Below, in pieces: positions 1 through 10,417 of a DNA stretch of 64,000 nucleotides. The notes below the pieces were generated by a model. That model was given only the letters and a program-made list of their open reading frames with translations. It had not been told where the DNA came from and did no database searches. The position numbers and the translations under genes were made by a program. This DNA is from Halictus rubicundus (taxonomy: Eukaryota > Arthropoda > Insecta > Hymenoptera > Halictidae): positions 12,815,001-12,879,000 of the forward strand of contig NC_135149.1 of assembly GCF_050948215.1 (NCBI RefSeq), read 5' to 3'. Position 1 is the stretch's first letter; every line of letters begins with the position of its first letter.

Positions 1-641
1 ATTGGTTCTACGTTCACGTTGAAACGCGTGGACCGTCTGTTGGGGATCGATTGCACCTCTCACACGGGACCCGAAAAGGAAAGCGCGGCGCGTGGTCTGC
101 ATTTCACGGTTTACCAAAAAATTAGTCATTAATTTACGCCCAGTCGACGGCGGGGCCGATGGTCGATGGGTGTTCCTCGCTCGTAATAAATAGCCTAGCG
201 GTAATCGCAGCCCACATGGTGTTTTCCGTGGGATTAAAACAGCTCCAGAACTGTCCGGGGAAAAATGCGGCAGACCATCGCATCGACGGACACGCGTACG
301 GAATATTTGCTCAGACGATTAGTGCGATCCCAGAGAATATCCGTGTTACGTCTGTTGAAGAAAAAACATTGGATCAGCTCTGGGATCCAGGAGGACGGTC
401 GGGAACACGTGTCTTTGCGGATTATCGAGCATCCGACCGGAAACTCAACCGTTTACCCCTGATAAAACACAAATACAATTCCTGTGTGCGCATAGTCTAA
501 TCCCTTATTAGGGGAAGTCTAATTTCACTTCGGGAACATGGAAATGTTCTTCGACGTTCAAACATTCCTGCAATGTTTCCCTATGGACTACACATTTTTA
601 TGAGAAATAAACATTTTTTTCTCACATCATAAAAATCTTAC
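1..641. other. Anonymous sequence, no gene recognised
   Basis: GC-rich for the first 500 bases and then AT-rich. An open frame of about 113 codons lies at 159-500 on the plus strand, but it has no recognisable domain, and a second overlapping frame (265-462) is equally open, which is typical of non-coding GC-rich DNA. No promoter or RNA gene was recognised. Confidence 0.5.
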
Positions 642-885
642 TTAACACGTTGACTGCCATGTCACCCATATGTGGGTGACGGAATTAGTTGACCAGGTTT
701 TAAAATGAATTTTTACGTCAATATATTCACTGTACCAAATTATATTAGGATCTCTAAAATGCAAGAAAGTTGGAGCGACTGCTCAATATCATACATTTAA
801 CTTTTTTCAATTTTTATTTCATTAAATAACTTGCTCTGATTTTATGGAATTTTTCAGGTTTCTAGTTTGGCAGTCAAAGTGTTAA
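642..885. mobile_element. TTAA-flanked miniature element (piggyBac-like MITE)
   Basis: TTAA at 642-645 and 882-885 flank a 236 bp element. Its ends are inverted: CACGTTGACTGCCA on the left and, read inward from the right, CACTTTGACTGCCA. Just inside the left end is a perfect 20 bp palindrome, GTCACCCATATGTGGGTGAC (661-680). The interior is AT-rich and has no coding capacity. TTAA target duplication with short inverted ends is the hallmark of the piggyBac superfamily, so this is probably a non-autonomous member. The assignment rests on target site and structure only; no matching transposase is present in the window. Confidence 0.72.
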
Positions 886-948
886 ACAGGTCAACATCGG
901 TCGATTTCAGTGTCCAGTCAATTCAATGCACCTATTTTCCAGAAGCAT

Positions 949-1000
949 TTAACCCTCCAACGACGATCCCCGGGTCTGTTTTAACCCAGCTTACCCGGCC
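949..1000. mobile_element. Possible orphan end of a TTAA element
   Basis: TTAA followed by CCCTCCAACGACGATCC lies 64 bp beyond the previous element. The CCCT start resembles other TTAA-element ends in this window, and a small palindrome (GATCCCCGGGTC) follows at once. No matching opposite end was found, so this may be a truncated element or chance. Confidence 0.25.
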
Positions 1001-1802
1001 GTGTCTGCCAATTAGATTAAAAGAATATGTATTTCATTAGGACCAGAGGCAAGACTACCGGGTGTACAAAAAGTACCGTCAAAAGTACCTTTTGAAAAAT
1101 TGATAAACGAGGCAATGGTCGATGGCAACGAACCAATGAAACGTGCAATTAACGAAACACCGTAGCCCCGGAAAGGTGAACGGTTCGAATCTCGCAGCTC
1201 TAGTTAATACGTCTGGCTTCGGAGAAGAAAAGCAGGCTTATCAAATCAATCGAGCGGAGTGATAGCAGTGCGATGATGCTCACGATGTACATAGGCTATG
1301 CGGCCGGTCGTGACGAGGCGTTAATAAAGCCTCCCACCATGGATCTCACGGTTTCGACGCAGTTCAGCGGATGATCGCTGGTTGTTCGGCCGGCTCGTAA
1401 CTTTCTTCGTAATTATGAATTTTTACGAGGTTGTCTAGGTGCGCTGCGGTGCTGCAGGTGCGATAGAGATCTCTCTTTCTGGCCGAGACCACCAGCGTAC
1501 GGTCCCTGTAACCAGCTGAACCGGCGCGAGGCGCGCGGAGCGGAGAGCCTTCACGGGGCTCATTCCATTAGCCATCGGCGTGCGCCGCGAGACCTCACCT
1601 CGCAGCCGAGAGAGATAACCCTTCTGTCGGCGCGTCGAAATATTTTAATTCCCCGTGGATGGAAACGCCTCGTTCTCTCGCCTCGTCTGCGCTAACTCAT
1701 CCGGCGTGGCTCTTGCCATGGCTCGGCGGCGCGGCAACGTGTCGGTGCCCCGGCAACCGGCCGAACCAAATTACGATCCTCCACGGCGAACGAGGCGTGG
1801 CT

Positions 1803-1810
<8 letters not shown>
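1001..1810. other. Anonymous GC-rich sequence
   Basis: No gene recognised. A GGTTCGAATC string at about 1183-1192 looks like a tRNA T-loop but no acceptor stem or A box fits around it. Several frames stay open towards 1655-2072, but they read through the following (CT)n array and encode Leu-Ser runs, so they are not taken as genes. Confidence 0.5.

Positions 1811-1858
<48 letters not shown>
1811..1858 (+). repeat. (CT)n microsatellite, 24 units
   Basis: Uninterrupted CT dinucleotide array of 48 bp. It creates artificial frames in several registers (poly Leu-Ser on plus, poly Arg-Glu on minus). CT is on the plus strand, as in every other pure array in this window. Confidence 0.97.
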
Positions 1859-1861
<3 letters not shown>

Positions 1862-2567
1862 TTTCTCGCGAACCCGTGATAAGCGGCACAGGCCCGGCCG
1901 TTTTGCAACTGTGTCGCGTTCGATTATCGAGGTCGCATTCTTCCCTCGGCGCACGAAGGTTACCGAGAACTCGCTGGCCGCTGGAACGAATCTATTTTCC
2001 ACATTGCTGAATACCAGCTATGCCCTATCAACTAATTCTGATCTGGATCTTGAACTGATCCCTGATCCCTGAGCGCACTCTCGTTCCGCGCTCGCATTAT
2101 GCCAGTAATAAAATTCGATTTTTATTTCGCGCCGCGAGGGCAGCAGATTTGCATATGACGCCTTGGCGCGGCCGCGAGCCGGACTGGCAATGAGTTCGCG
2201 GAATCGTGACGCACCCGGTCGTTTCACGGGGATGATTTTATGACATCGACGCAGGCGAGTGATGCTGGCGATGACATTGTGTTCATCGTTGTACTACCCA
2301 TTACAGGGCCATCGATCTCGCAACTTCATTCTTGACATACCGAGCACCGCTGCAAAGGTGCCATATGTGGTTAACCAGGATCTTTGGTAAAAGTTACAGA
2401 CCCGCATAATACATATTGCAATTAATAGAATTACAACTGAAGGACCCTATATTTTCTACGCATAACGAGTCTTACTAGAAATTCTAGCTACATCTTCGAT
2501 TGGGATGTCGAGTCAAATAGTGTTTTGATCAAGATTCTAGTAGCCATACGAGTAAATCCTTAGTAAA
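1859..2567. other. Anonymous sequence with an octamer-type site
   Basis: No gene recognised. ATTTGCAT at 2147-2154 is a perfect POU-domain octamer (reverse of ATGCAAAT) inside a GC-rich block. The same octamer occurs at 7165-7172 and, in the other orientation, near 40225. Any regulatory function is inference. Confidence 0.4.
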
Positions 2568-2744
2568 TACAGTGATTTCTCTATATATGTCGCCAAGCCC
2601 TGGATGATAAACGTCGCGGAATTATCCCCACTACCGCGGGGTATACCCCGTGAGTGGCCGCGAAGATCGAGAGAACTCGTCTCCTGGACGATATACGACG
2701 CTGGCAAGACCCGTGTTGTTGACATATATCGAGAATTCACTGTA
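2568..2744 (+). mobile_element. TA-flanked MITE, abundant family, copy 1
   Basis: Begins TACAGTGATTTCTC and ends with the inverse of TACAGTGAATTCTC, giving inverted ends of about 24 bp with TA at the boundaries. The middle holds a GC-rich core with the 14 bp palindrome CGGGGTATACCCCG. Seven other copies lie in this window with the same ends and core. There is no coding capacity. CAGT ends with TA targets fit the Tc1/mariner/pogo superfamily; the exact parent is not known to me. This copy lacks the internal segment beginning GCCGAGGAGTGTAAA that is present in copies at 39.7, 59.4 and 63.6 kb. Confidence 0.85.
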
Positions 2745-5700
2745 CTAAGAAGAATTGAACTAAAAGAAAACACTTGTACTTCGAGACTCTAAATCTATAT
2801 ATAAATCTAAATCTGTTCACACCCCAAAAAGGCCTAGTCCGGTATGTCCGTTGCTATTCTGGAAAAGAACGTTAAAAATCGTTTTCACTGCCGTTACAGG
2901 AGAAGCCCCGTTTAACATGAACCTGTGTTCTTCGATAGGGACTCGCGAGAAACTTTCCCCGGTGAGAGACCTACCTGCGCCCATAGATACCTCGGCTATC
3001 TGGCGTGGAAGAGGCATGCGCATCGGCGATCACGGGACCTTACAGCCGGCATAAAACGAGGATGTTAGGATCGGGCGCGATGCTGCAAGACGTTATTGCG
3101 CAACACTTAAAACGGCCGTGCGCGCTCGTATCATCCCGGCGTGCCTCCCGCGCACCACCCCGAACGAAGATAAACAATGCGCCAGGGATTCTCGGACTCT
3201 CGAACAGGATATGGAACTTGAGAAGTCGGCCTGCGCGAGAAGACGGTCGGTTAAACGGTCCGGGTCTGTGCTTGCTCGCGTAGAGGATGAGTACCGACTC
3301 ATAACGCTCGCGCGTATCTCCCTCGCGCTGCCAGCGAGAGATCCCGGATAAGATGGCGCCGTGGGTGGCCTACTCGCCCGGTAAGTAGTAAACGCCGAAG
3401 CGGACACGTAACCGCGGCCACGAGCTGCACTTACACTCGCCCTTTTTCTCGCCTAAGTGCCGTCCACGCTGCCAGTCCTAGGCTGCCCGCAGAAACGGAT
3501 CGAGAGCGGCTCGCGATCGCCTCGTTTCGAACCTGGTAATTCGCGCCGAGAGACCTGGTCGTTCACCGGCTCCTTCGTCCAGATCAATTTGCCGCTTCTT
3601 CACGATCTAGCCACGGTGAGCCTCGATCGCTCGGACACGATGCTATCGCTGCCAATCGACGCTACTTTTCTTCGAGTCGATCAAACCGTCGAACACTAAC
3701 CGAGCGATCGTTTTAATCAATTTTCGTGCACCGTCGATGTCGCATTGATTAGCAGCGATTGTCGTTGTGGGCTGGGTGGTTGGGCAAACTCTGTTTGTTC
3801 AGTCTCTCCGAAACTGAACATGACCTGGATTGAGTCACAACGAGTGACCGTGTCTTTTTAGGTCGTCGACTAATGAGCGCACTTAATCGCGCGTTGAAAC
3901 ATTAAATTCTCATGGTGGCTTTGTACATATTAATGTAGAGCGCATAGGAGACCAGTGGTGCAGGAATAATCCTTGCAGATTGTAAGATTTCTTAGCTGCT
4001 AGATGCCCCAACTTCTTTCGAATCTTTAAATTTTGTAGGATCGAATTGCATAGTGTAAAGTATGTATTTGTTTGCAGAATCTTTTCCAGATTCTAAGCTC
4101 GCCAAAAACGCGCAGAAAGGTGCGCCAGTGGGGAAGCTCGTGGTCGCGGGTTAATTTCTCGCTAAGCAAGCCTTAGAAGTATCGCTGGCCGGTTGCATCG
4201 GCTGGATATCCGAGATTGGTGCAGGTAGATGGTACCTGTCGGTGCACGGCATATAATTACAGGATATTTAGTGGGCATTCGGCTGCACCTGTGAGGAGGT
4301 TCCCTCTCAAGGTGATCCGTATGGAAGCCGAAGAGGGGTTTCGGTACACGAGGCGAGGAATAAAATAGCCAGGCGTAGGCGAGTGTCCGGTTCCCTTTGT
4401 GTCCGCTACCTGTCTTAAGACATCGTCCCCCCTCCGTTACTCCCCCGCGTCGTCTCTGCCATCCTCGTCTCCTTCTTTTTCCTTGCACGCGCGTATTTAC
4501 GGAGAGGAAGAGATGGCGAGGGGCTGAGGTAGAGGAGGACGAGGAGGAGGAAGAGGAGGCCAGATCCTTTGATAGCACGGCATTCTTGCCCATTCGTCAG
4601 ACATTTGATAGCTTCACGTGGGAGCCGCGGAATTCTTCGTGGTGGCTACCTTCATCCTCCCCCGGCCCTCTTCGAGTGTCAGGTACGTGGTTCGTAGCGT
4701 CGATGGCTCCTCGATACGTCGCGGTGGAGCCTCCTTTTTGCGATGTCCTCCTTCTGCTATGGGATATGCCTCTTGTTCTCGCGACGGTCTCGTTGGGTGA
4801 TTAACTTGCTGGTGCCAGCCAGCAGAGCCTCTTTTCCGATCCTCATTTCATACTGACAACGTTAAACCCTAGCATTAAGAGCCAGGACTTCGTAGATTCG
4901 CGATAAGGTAGAGTGACCACGTTACCAACTTTTCGTCTTTGTATGAGAATACTTTTCGCTGGGAAAAGACTCATTCGAAAGAGGAAGGTTCAATCTAGCG
5001 CGCGCTGGTCATCAGCTAACGAGAGTATGCAGATATTTGGTAATATAAGCGTTAGAATTAGGCCAAAAATTGACGATGTGCATGCAATGTGTATGACGAT
5101 GTGCGTGGAATCCAAGCATTTTTATGCCATTGGATGAGTTTTCTGGATGAAATCGAGAGTAGCGCGTGCTAGAAAATATCTCCAGCTACAAATTCAGCTA
5201 TATTTTGTCTTGATTCTCTGCGAAATAAATCCAAAAACTTGAAGCACGTTTCTGGCAAGTCAGAATTCATGATATCGATAATACAGAACAAAAAATGTGA
5301 CAAGTTTAGTCACAGACTTAAGACCCGTCGGATCAAGACCAAGACGAATCTTAAGTCAGTGGCTGAAGGCTGTGAACGGAAATTATACAACAATTACCGA
5401 CCTGCTGACTCTGCACGAGTCACGTGACTACCCTTGGCTCTTGATCTGTTTTCCCTGGCAATTTTTGCACAATTTACAGTAATGCTTTGGAATTTAGAAA
5501 AGTGATTAGTAAAACACGTGGACGACCTTTTCAATTCACGGAGTTGCATAATGATACAACGTGTTGATCATCCATGTCCATATCTGAGGCAAAGTCTGCT
5601 AAGATAGTCTTGCTAAAGAGTCCTCCGGCAGACCCAGGACAAAATGCACCCTTTTCTTTATCCCTCCTCTTTCTTCTTTTCTTCCTTTCTCTTTACAAAC

Positions 5701-6553
5701 GTGGAGCCCAAAGGGGCCGAGGTTTGTGCACCAACGGGTACAACCTTAAGGCTTAGCAACAAACGTTCCTCGCCCTAGGAGCACTTTAGATTGTCCTTGG
5801 GACTGACGTTTCAAGATAAGTGATATCAGAAAAAAAAGAGCCTTTTGATTTTAAGACTTCAACAAGGTTCAACAAGAACCGATAATAAGGGATATTGATG
5901 TGTTTAAACTTTTATAATCTTCCTACTATTTTACATTTCCCCTCCTCAATTCTGTGGCAAACGAATAAAATTCGCAGTCTATTGATAAATTGCACGACCC
6001 AAATCGTAGAGACAGCCATCTAGAAGCATTAGAATAGATTTGAATCTGCTCTCTCGTATCTTATCCGAAAGTTGAACAAACCGTTCAACCAGCTACTCAT
6101 CCCCCGAGCGACGCGGCCACGTCCCTTTCAGCAGGTTCGCTCTCTTCTACGATCAAGGAAGTGACCTTGACTGTCCACCGCGAGTCGGCCTGGGGGCCGG
6201 CACTCACTCGGATCCCCTCAGATTTAATCGTGCGAAATTACAAACGCTCCGTGCCCGCTGCGCAACAACGCCTCGGCCGTTTCCTAGGGAAGCGTTTTGC
6301 AAACAGCTCGCGCGCATTAACGGTACACAAAGGGCCCCGGGAACAATCCTGTGCTCCCGCTTCTATTATACACCGCGACTGCGTTACCGTTTGATAAATA
6401 ATCGGAGCCGGCTGTTTCCCCGGCGCGGATATTCACCGACGCGAAAATAATTAATGTTCCGTTCCGCGATTCCGAGAGGAGCGTTTTAGAGCCCTCTCGC
6501 GCGGAAACACGCGGGTACGCGCGTACGAAATAGGTATTCCATTCCCGGGCGGG
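2745..6553. other. Long anonymous stretch, no supported gene
   Basis: Mixed GC-rich (2.8-4.8 kb, 6.1-6.55 kb) and AT-rich (4.9-6.0 kb) sequence. At 3354-3379 an ATG in the context AAGATGGCGCCG is followed after 26 bases by GGTAAGT, which could be a tiny first exon or a YY1/Pho-like site; neither is supported further. A GA-rich run at 4520-4560 makes an acidic open frame. Overlapping frames on both strands at 4162-4804 carry no recognisable domain. Confidence 0.4.
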
Positions 6554-7045
6554 TACAGTAGTGCTCACACAAGTTCAAACTTTGCAAACTGTATAGCAAG
6601 ATCAGGTGGTCAAACAAACCAATTTGATCATTCTCCATTCCGTTCGATAGGGCCTCCAAAGAGGTTAACGATCATACGAAGACGCAACTATCATGATAAT
6701 ATGAACGCAATCCTCTAGAAACTTCAGTATTTCAAGGTTTAGAGATTTTTTAGAAATCGATTTTGTAGCAAAAAAATTCGGAAAAAATTCACAGTCGTGT
6801 GTGCTATTGGGTAGAATGTGCATGAATTTTTTCGTCATTTTTTGTTGAGCAGAACAGAAGGAATAAACCGAAATTAAACTGTCCTGTGTGAAGGATTTAA
6901 ACCGTCCTAACCGGATAAGTACCCTTGCGGTGGGAGTACCTTTGAAATTTGCAACAGAGGGTTTTCTTTGGAGGTCCTATCGAATGGTATGAGGAAAGAT
7001 GAATTTGATTCGGGGCCGCATACCTTTTAAGTAAGCACTACTGTA
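6554..7045. mobile_element. TA-flanked MITE with CAGTAGTGCT ends
   Basis: TA-CAGTAGTGCTCAC on the left matches CAGTAGTGCTTAC read inward from the right, with TA at both borders (6554-6555 and 7044-7045). Inside is a second inverted pair of about 22 bp: CCGTTCGATAGGGCCTCC near 6641 against its inverse near 6970. The 488 bp interior has no long open frame. The ends and TA target fit a pogo/Tc1-type non-autonomous element unrelated in sequence to the abundant family. Confidence 0.72.
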
Positions 7046-7105
7046 TTTTATACGCGTGAATCGCGATTCGTGCGAAGGGGCTGTTACGCGCGTCCGTCAG
7101 CCGAC

Positions 7106-7154
7106 GGGGGCCCATGAGGGCCCATAGGGGACCACAGGGGCCCACAGGGGGCGG
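7106..7154 (+). repeat. G-rich minisatellite, possible G-quadruplex
   Basis: Irregular tandem repeats of about 12 bp built on GGGGCCCA or GGGGACCA. At least five runs of three or more G lie within 49 bp, which meets the usual sequence rule for an intramolecular G-quadruplex on the plus strand. ATTTGCAT follows at 7165-7172. Confidence 0.7.
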
Positions 7155-7345
7155 GATGCTGCGTATTTGCATAGCGGTTATCGTGCCGCGCGCGACATAT
7201 GCCCGGCGACCGGCTAGAACGTCGGACTACCACGTTTGCGCCGGTGGACACGGCCACGGAACGCATAAATAGAAGCGTACGCATAATGCACGTAATATAT
7301 TTGTAGATCGCCGTGATACCGTGGCGTACCGTGCGCGATGACCGT

Positions 7346-7396
7346 GCCACGCCACGCCAAGCCACGCCACGCCACACCGTGCCACGCTACGCTGCG
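7346..7396 (+). repeat. CCACG pentamer minisatellite
   Basis: About ten imperfect copies of GCCAC/CCACG. Read in any frame it gives low-complexity His-Ala-Thr-Pro or Trp-Arg-Gly-Val runs, which account for the overlapping open frames on both strands at 7214-7528. Confidence 0.85.
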
Positions 7397-7627
7397 CTTC
7401 GCCATACCTCAGGGGGGGACCATGGCCATCTCTGTTCTGCTCGCTATGCCATAGCACGCCACACGAGGGCAACGACGAACACCGTCATGTGGTGGGAGAC
7501 GGCATATGGGCACGCGCCCAAGATCTGATAAACTCGGCCTCTTCAATTGACTACAATCATGGGGGTTAGATATTAACTCGCGGGGATCCTTCTTGCTGAG
7601 CACCAAGATCGGCTACCATACCCCCTT

Positions 7628-7661
<34 letters not shown>

Positions 7662-7675
7662 CCTTTCTCCCTCTC
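7628..7675 (+). repeat. CT-rich microsatellite
   Basis: Pure CT array at 7639-7661 inside a longer pyrimidine tract with TTT and CCC interruptions. CT on the plus strand. Confidence 0.92.
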
Positions 7676-8703
7676 GATCCTCTTGTTCTCCCTTCCGCTG
7701 AAATTTCCACGTAACGAGAACCTGCAATTGACGGGGTTATCGCGATTTTCAGAAAATCCAATCGCCGATTGGCGGATGCTCGGCGGTAGATAAGCCGCGC
7801 AGCTTGTTAGCCCGCGGCTTTCAACTGGTCGTTAGCCATACGACGTCCCTTTGAACTTTTCCGGGGGGTGCGGCTTCGAAAGTGTAAGAGTTCCGACTCG
7901 GAGTTCCTGTACTGTTTCTGCACACGAAGTTGCAATGCATTAGCACTATAGCCTTCCTCCGATATAGAAAGAATTTCGTTTTCCAGGGCAGGCAATGTTG
8001 ACGGCGGTTCGAGCCAAGCATCGTTGTATATCTTCATTAATCGAGCAACAGTTTTTGTTCGAAATGAGAACCGGTTGACGGGATCAATTGGTCCGGACAC
8101 ACGCGTCGTCATCGATGACCGGCATCGGTTGCTATACAGGAGCGATTCATTAGATCAATTTCATGCCCAATATGGCAGGCTCGGTCGGCCTGCTGCTTCT
8201 TGTTTTTGTTCGATTAATTGACCGGCAATTACCGCATTAGACTGATCGGCCGGCATACGAGCAGTATCTCTCGGTGTCAGTTGGCCTAGGCGAGCACGCA
8301 ACATGCTGGCCGGTGCTCTAATGTGTCGTTACGTCGTCGTGACGACAGTGCGCTTCTGTTCTGTTAAAAAGTGAACGTATGGCGCGAACCGGGTATCCCT
8401 CTGTCGAATTATCACCTGATAGGTGAGCGAGGAAGGGTAGAGGGCCAGTTGTGTATAAAATTAGAGACAGAAGCGCTGGCGAGGCTCGCTTGGAGCGCTA
8501 TCTTTGAATATCAGACGCCATTTCATGCACAATCGATCACTTTTTGCCGTTAACCTTGTCCTCCTCAGAACCGTCTTCAAAATAAAATATTATACACTAC
8601 ATCGCAAAGTAGGGGAGGTTTAAGCCATCACTTTTCTCGTTTCGCACTTCTTTATAAAATACAGACCTCTTTCACAACTTTTCACCATCTTTACGAGAAG
8701 GTG
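7676..8703. other. Anonymous sequence
   Basis: Overlapping open frames at 7807-8112 on the minus strand and 8024-8221 on the plus strand show no recognisable domain. No RNA gene or regulatory structure was recognised. Confidence 0.4.
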
Positions 8704-9400
8704 CTGTACTCGTGAATTTTTATCTCGGGAATTACTTCTTGGATAAAGTTGAAATTTTTTTTATTTTGATCAAGAATGTTTTGGGCTGTAGTGAGAATTT
8801 TATTTCCGGAGGAAACAAATCCTGCATCCCGTTTCAAAGAACATCAGCATTGAGGAGAGGCTGTACTCGTGAATTGTCTGTTGGAAAAAATCGAAATTTT
8901 GTTTTAATTTAAGCGAGAAGATTTGGGCCATCGTGAGATTTTTATTTCTAGAGGAAACAAATCCTGCATCCTGTCTCAAAGGACATCAGTATTGAAGAGA
9001 AGCTGTACTCGTGAATTTTTATCTCGGGAATTTCTTGTTGGATAAAGTTGCAATTTTTTTTATTTTGATCAAGAATGTTTTGGGCTGTAGTGAGAATTTT
9101 ATTTCCGGAGGAAACAAATCCTGCATCCCGTTTCAAAGAACATCAGCATTGAAGAGAGGCTGTACTCATGAATTTTTATCTCGGGAATTATCTGTTGGAA
9201 AAAGTCGAAATTCTTTTTTAATTTGAGCGAGAAGATTTGGGCAATCGTGAGAAATTTATTTCTGGAGGAAACGAATCCTGCATCCTGTCTCCAAGGACAT
9301 CAGTATTAAAGAGAGGCTGTGTACTTGCGAATTTTTGCCTCGGGAACTACTTGTCGAATAGAATATCTTTTCATTTCAATCGATGAGATTCAGACCGTTC
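8704..9400 (+). repeat. Higher-order tandem repeat, units A-B-A-B plus a partial fifth
   Basis: Units start with CTGTACTCGTGAAT at 8704, 8861, 9003 and 9160, with a diverged start at 9317. Unit lengths are 157, 142, 157 and 157 bp. Units 1 and 3 share one mid-section (GGATAAAGTTG, then TTTTGGGCTGTAG) and units 2 and 4 another (GTTGGAAAAA, then GAAGATTTGGGC), so the real period is a dimer of about 300-315 bp. Unit 2 lacks about 15 bp after GTGAATT. Apparent proteins in this stretch repeat with the units and are not taken as genes. Confidence 0.93.
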
Positions 9401-9787
9401 TAAGGATTTCGGCGGATTAGGCGGTTACGTTTGCGAATGTTACTGTTGCAGAACACGGATACCGTCGGTGATGTTCGTCGACGAGAAGTGGGTGGCCGTC
9501 GTAGGAGACGTTAATTGGCCAGTATCGGCGTTGTAATCTATATTTAGAGCGGCCCATGGCCGGACCGGCTGGGCAACGAAGGAGACGTTAAATCGATTTA
9601 CAAACTAACCAAATGTAAAAACGCATCAGCGTCAGGGCATCTCATAAACGCGTAAATACGGCTCGTTTTACGAGTACATAAAATAAGAGGCACGCCGGCG
9701 ACCTCGAGCTTGTTCCGCAGGCCGTTCCATATTTTTCACCCAGTGATCCAGGATACGGACGGGGAAGATAAGCGCGAGGATCGAGAG

Positions 9788-10417
9788 ATGGCCGAACCGT
9801 TAATCCGGGCGTGGGGTAATAAAAAAGTCTGCTGGAAAGTCGCTCGTCCGATATTTTACGCGCCTAAAGCCGGATTCACGGTGACCGTGACGAAATTCCA
9901 TCACCGTTGCGAACATTCCCTTTTCCCATTCTTCTTCGGAGTTGTCGCGACTCGCCGCACAGTGTCCCGTGTACCTGTTCCGCCAGCACCATCCGGTGCT
10001 TTGACAGCTTCGAAATTCGCCGGCAGCCTTGGGGGAAAAAAAAAAGAAAAATCAGGGAGAGAACGAGGAAAAACATACAGGAGTTTGGCAACAGCGTTTA
10101 GAGGGACCGGAGGGTTAGAGGATTCATCCCCGGGATCCTTATTGTCGGCTGATGGCCATTCTCTATGGCTCAACGCCTACAATAATCTCGTTACGATTGG
10201 AATCGTGGGGCCACCGTGGGCCCCTCGGGCTTTGACAGGGACACAATGCAAGGTGCTTTGTCCAGGCCTGTTGTGGACCAATACCGATCATAGGCATAAT
10301 GTCTCGTGCGTCTCGAACCTGTGGGATTTCCACCACCCCCGTTTCCCGGGGGCGAAACATTTTCTCTCCTTTCTCCCGCCAGTGACGCAACGCCATTCTT
10401 GGCCACCGGTTGTTTGA
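9788..10417 (+). CDS. Unrecognised long open frame (209 codons), doubtful
   Basis: Longest ATG-started open frame in the window, in the context GAGATGGCC, ending at TGA 10415-10417. I recognise no domain. The first third has mixed hydrophobic and charged residues; the middle has a Lys/Glu/Arg-rich stretch spanning a run of ten A near 10038-10048; the C-terminal third is rich in Trp, Pro and His. The frame stays open about 26 codons upstream of the ATG. Frames on the minus strand are open across the same interval, as expected of GC-rich non-coding DNA. No clear splice sites or polyadenylation signal were identified. It could be chance or an exon. Confidence 0.15.
   Translation: MAEPLIRAWGNKKVCWKVARPIFYAPKAGFTVTVTKFHHRCEHSLFPFFFGVVATRRTVSRVPVPPAPSGALTASKFAGSLGGKKKEKSGRERGKTYRSLATAFRGTGGLEDSSPGSLLSADGHSLWLNAYNNLVTIGIVGPPWAPRALTGTQCKVLCPGLLWTNTDHRHNVSCVSNLWDFHHPRFPGAKHFLSFLPPVTQRHSWPPVV

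Noticed and set aside
1175..1200. tRNA gene (GGTTCGAATC T-loop), and a similar string on the minus strand near 58550
   Set aside because: No acceptor stem, D arm or anticodon arm could be placed around either string.
1655..2072. Open frames with long Leu-Ser or Arg-Glu runs, also at 7573-7793, 15183-15590, 40750-41222 and 44994-45425
   Set aside because: They are translations of (CT)n arrays in several registers and lack any other protein feature.
4397..4804. Acidic plus-strand protein with a Glu-rich segment
   Set aside because: The segment is a GA-rich simple sequence, and the opposite strand is equally open across the same region.
8712..9226. Repeated peptide beginning MNFYLGN in two places
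   Set aside because: It follows the tandem repeat units; frames are broken in alternate units and no family is recognised.
8704..9400. CRISPR-like array
   Set aside because: Units are about 150 bp with no short repeat-spacer pattern, and the DNA is eukaryotic in character.
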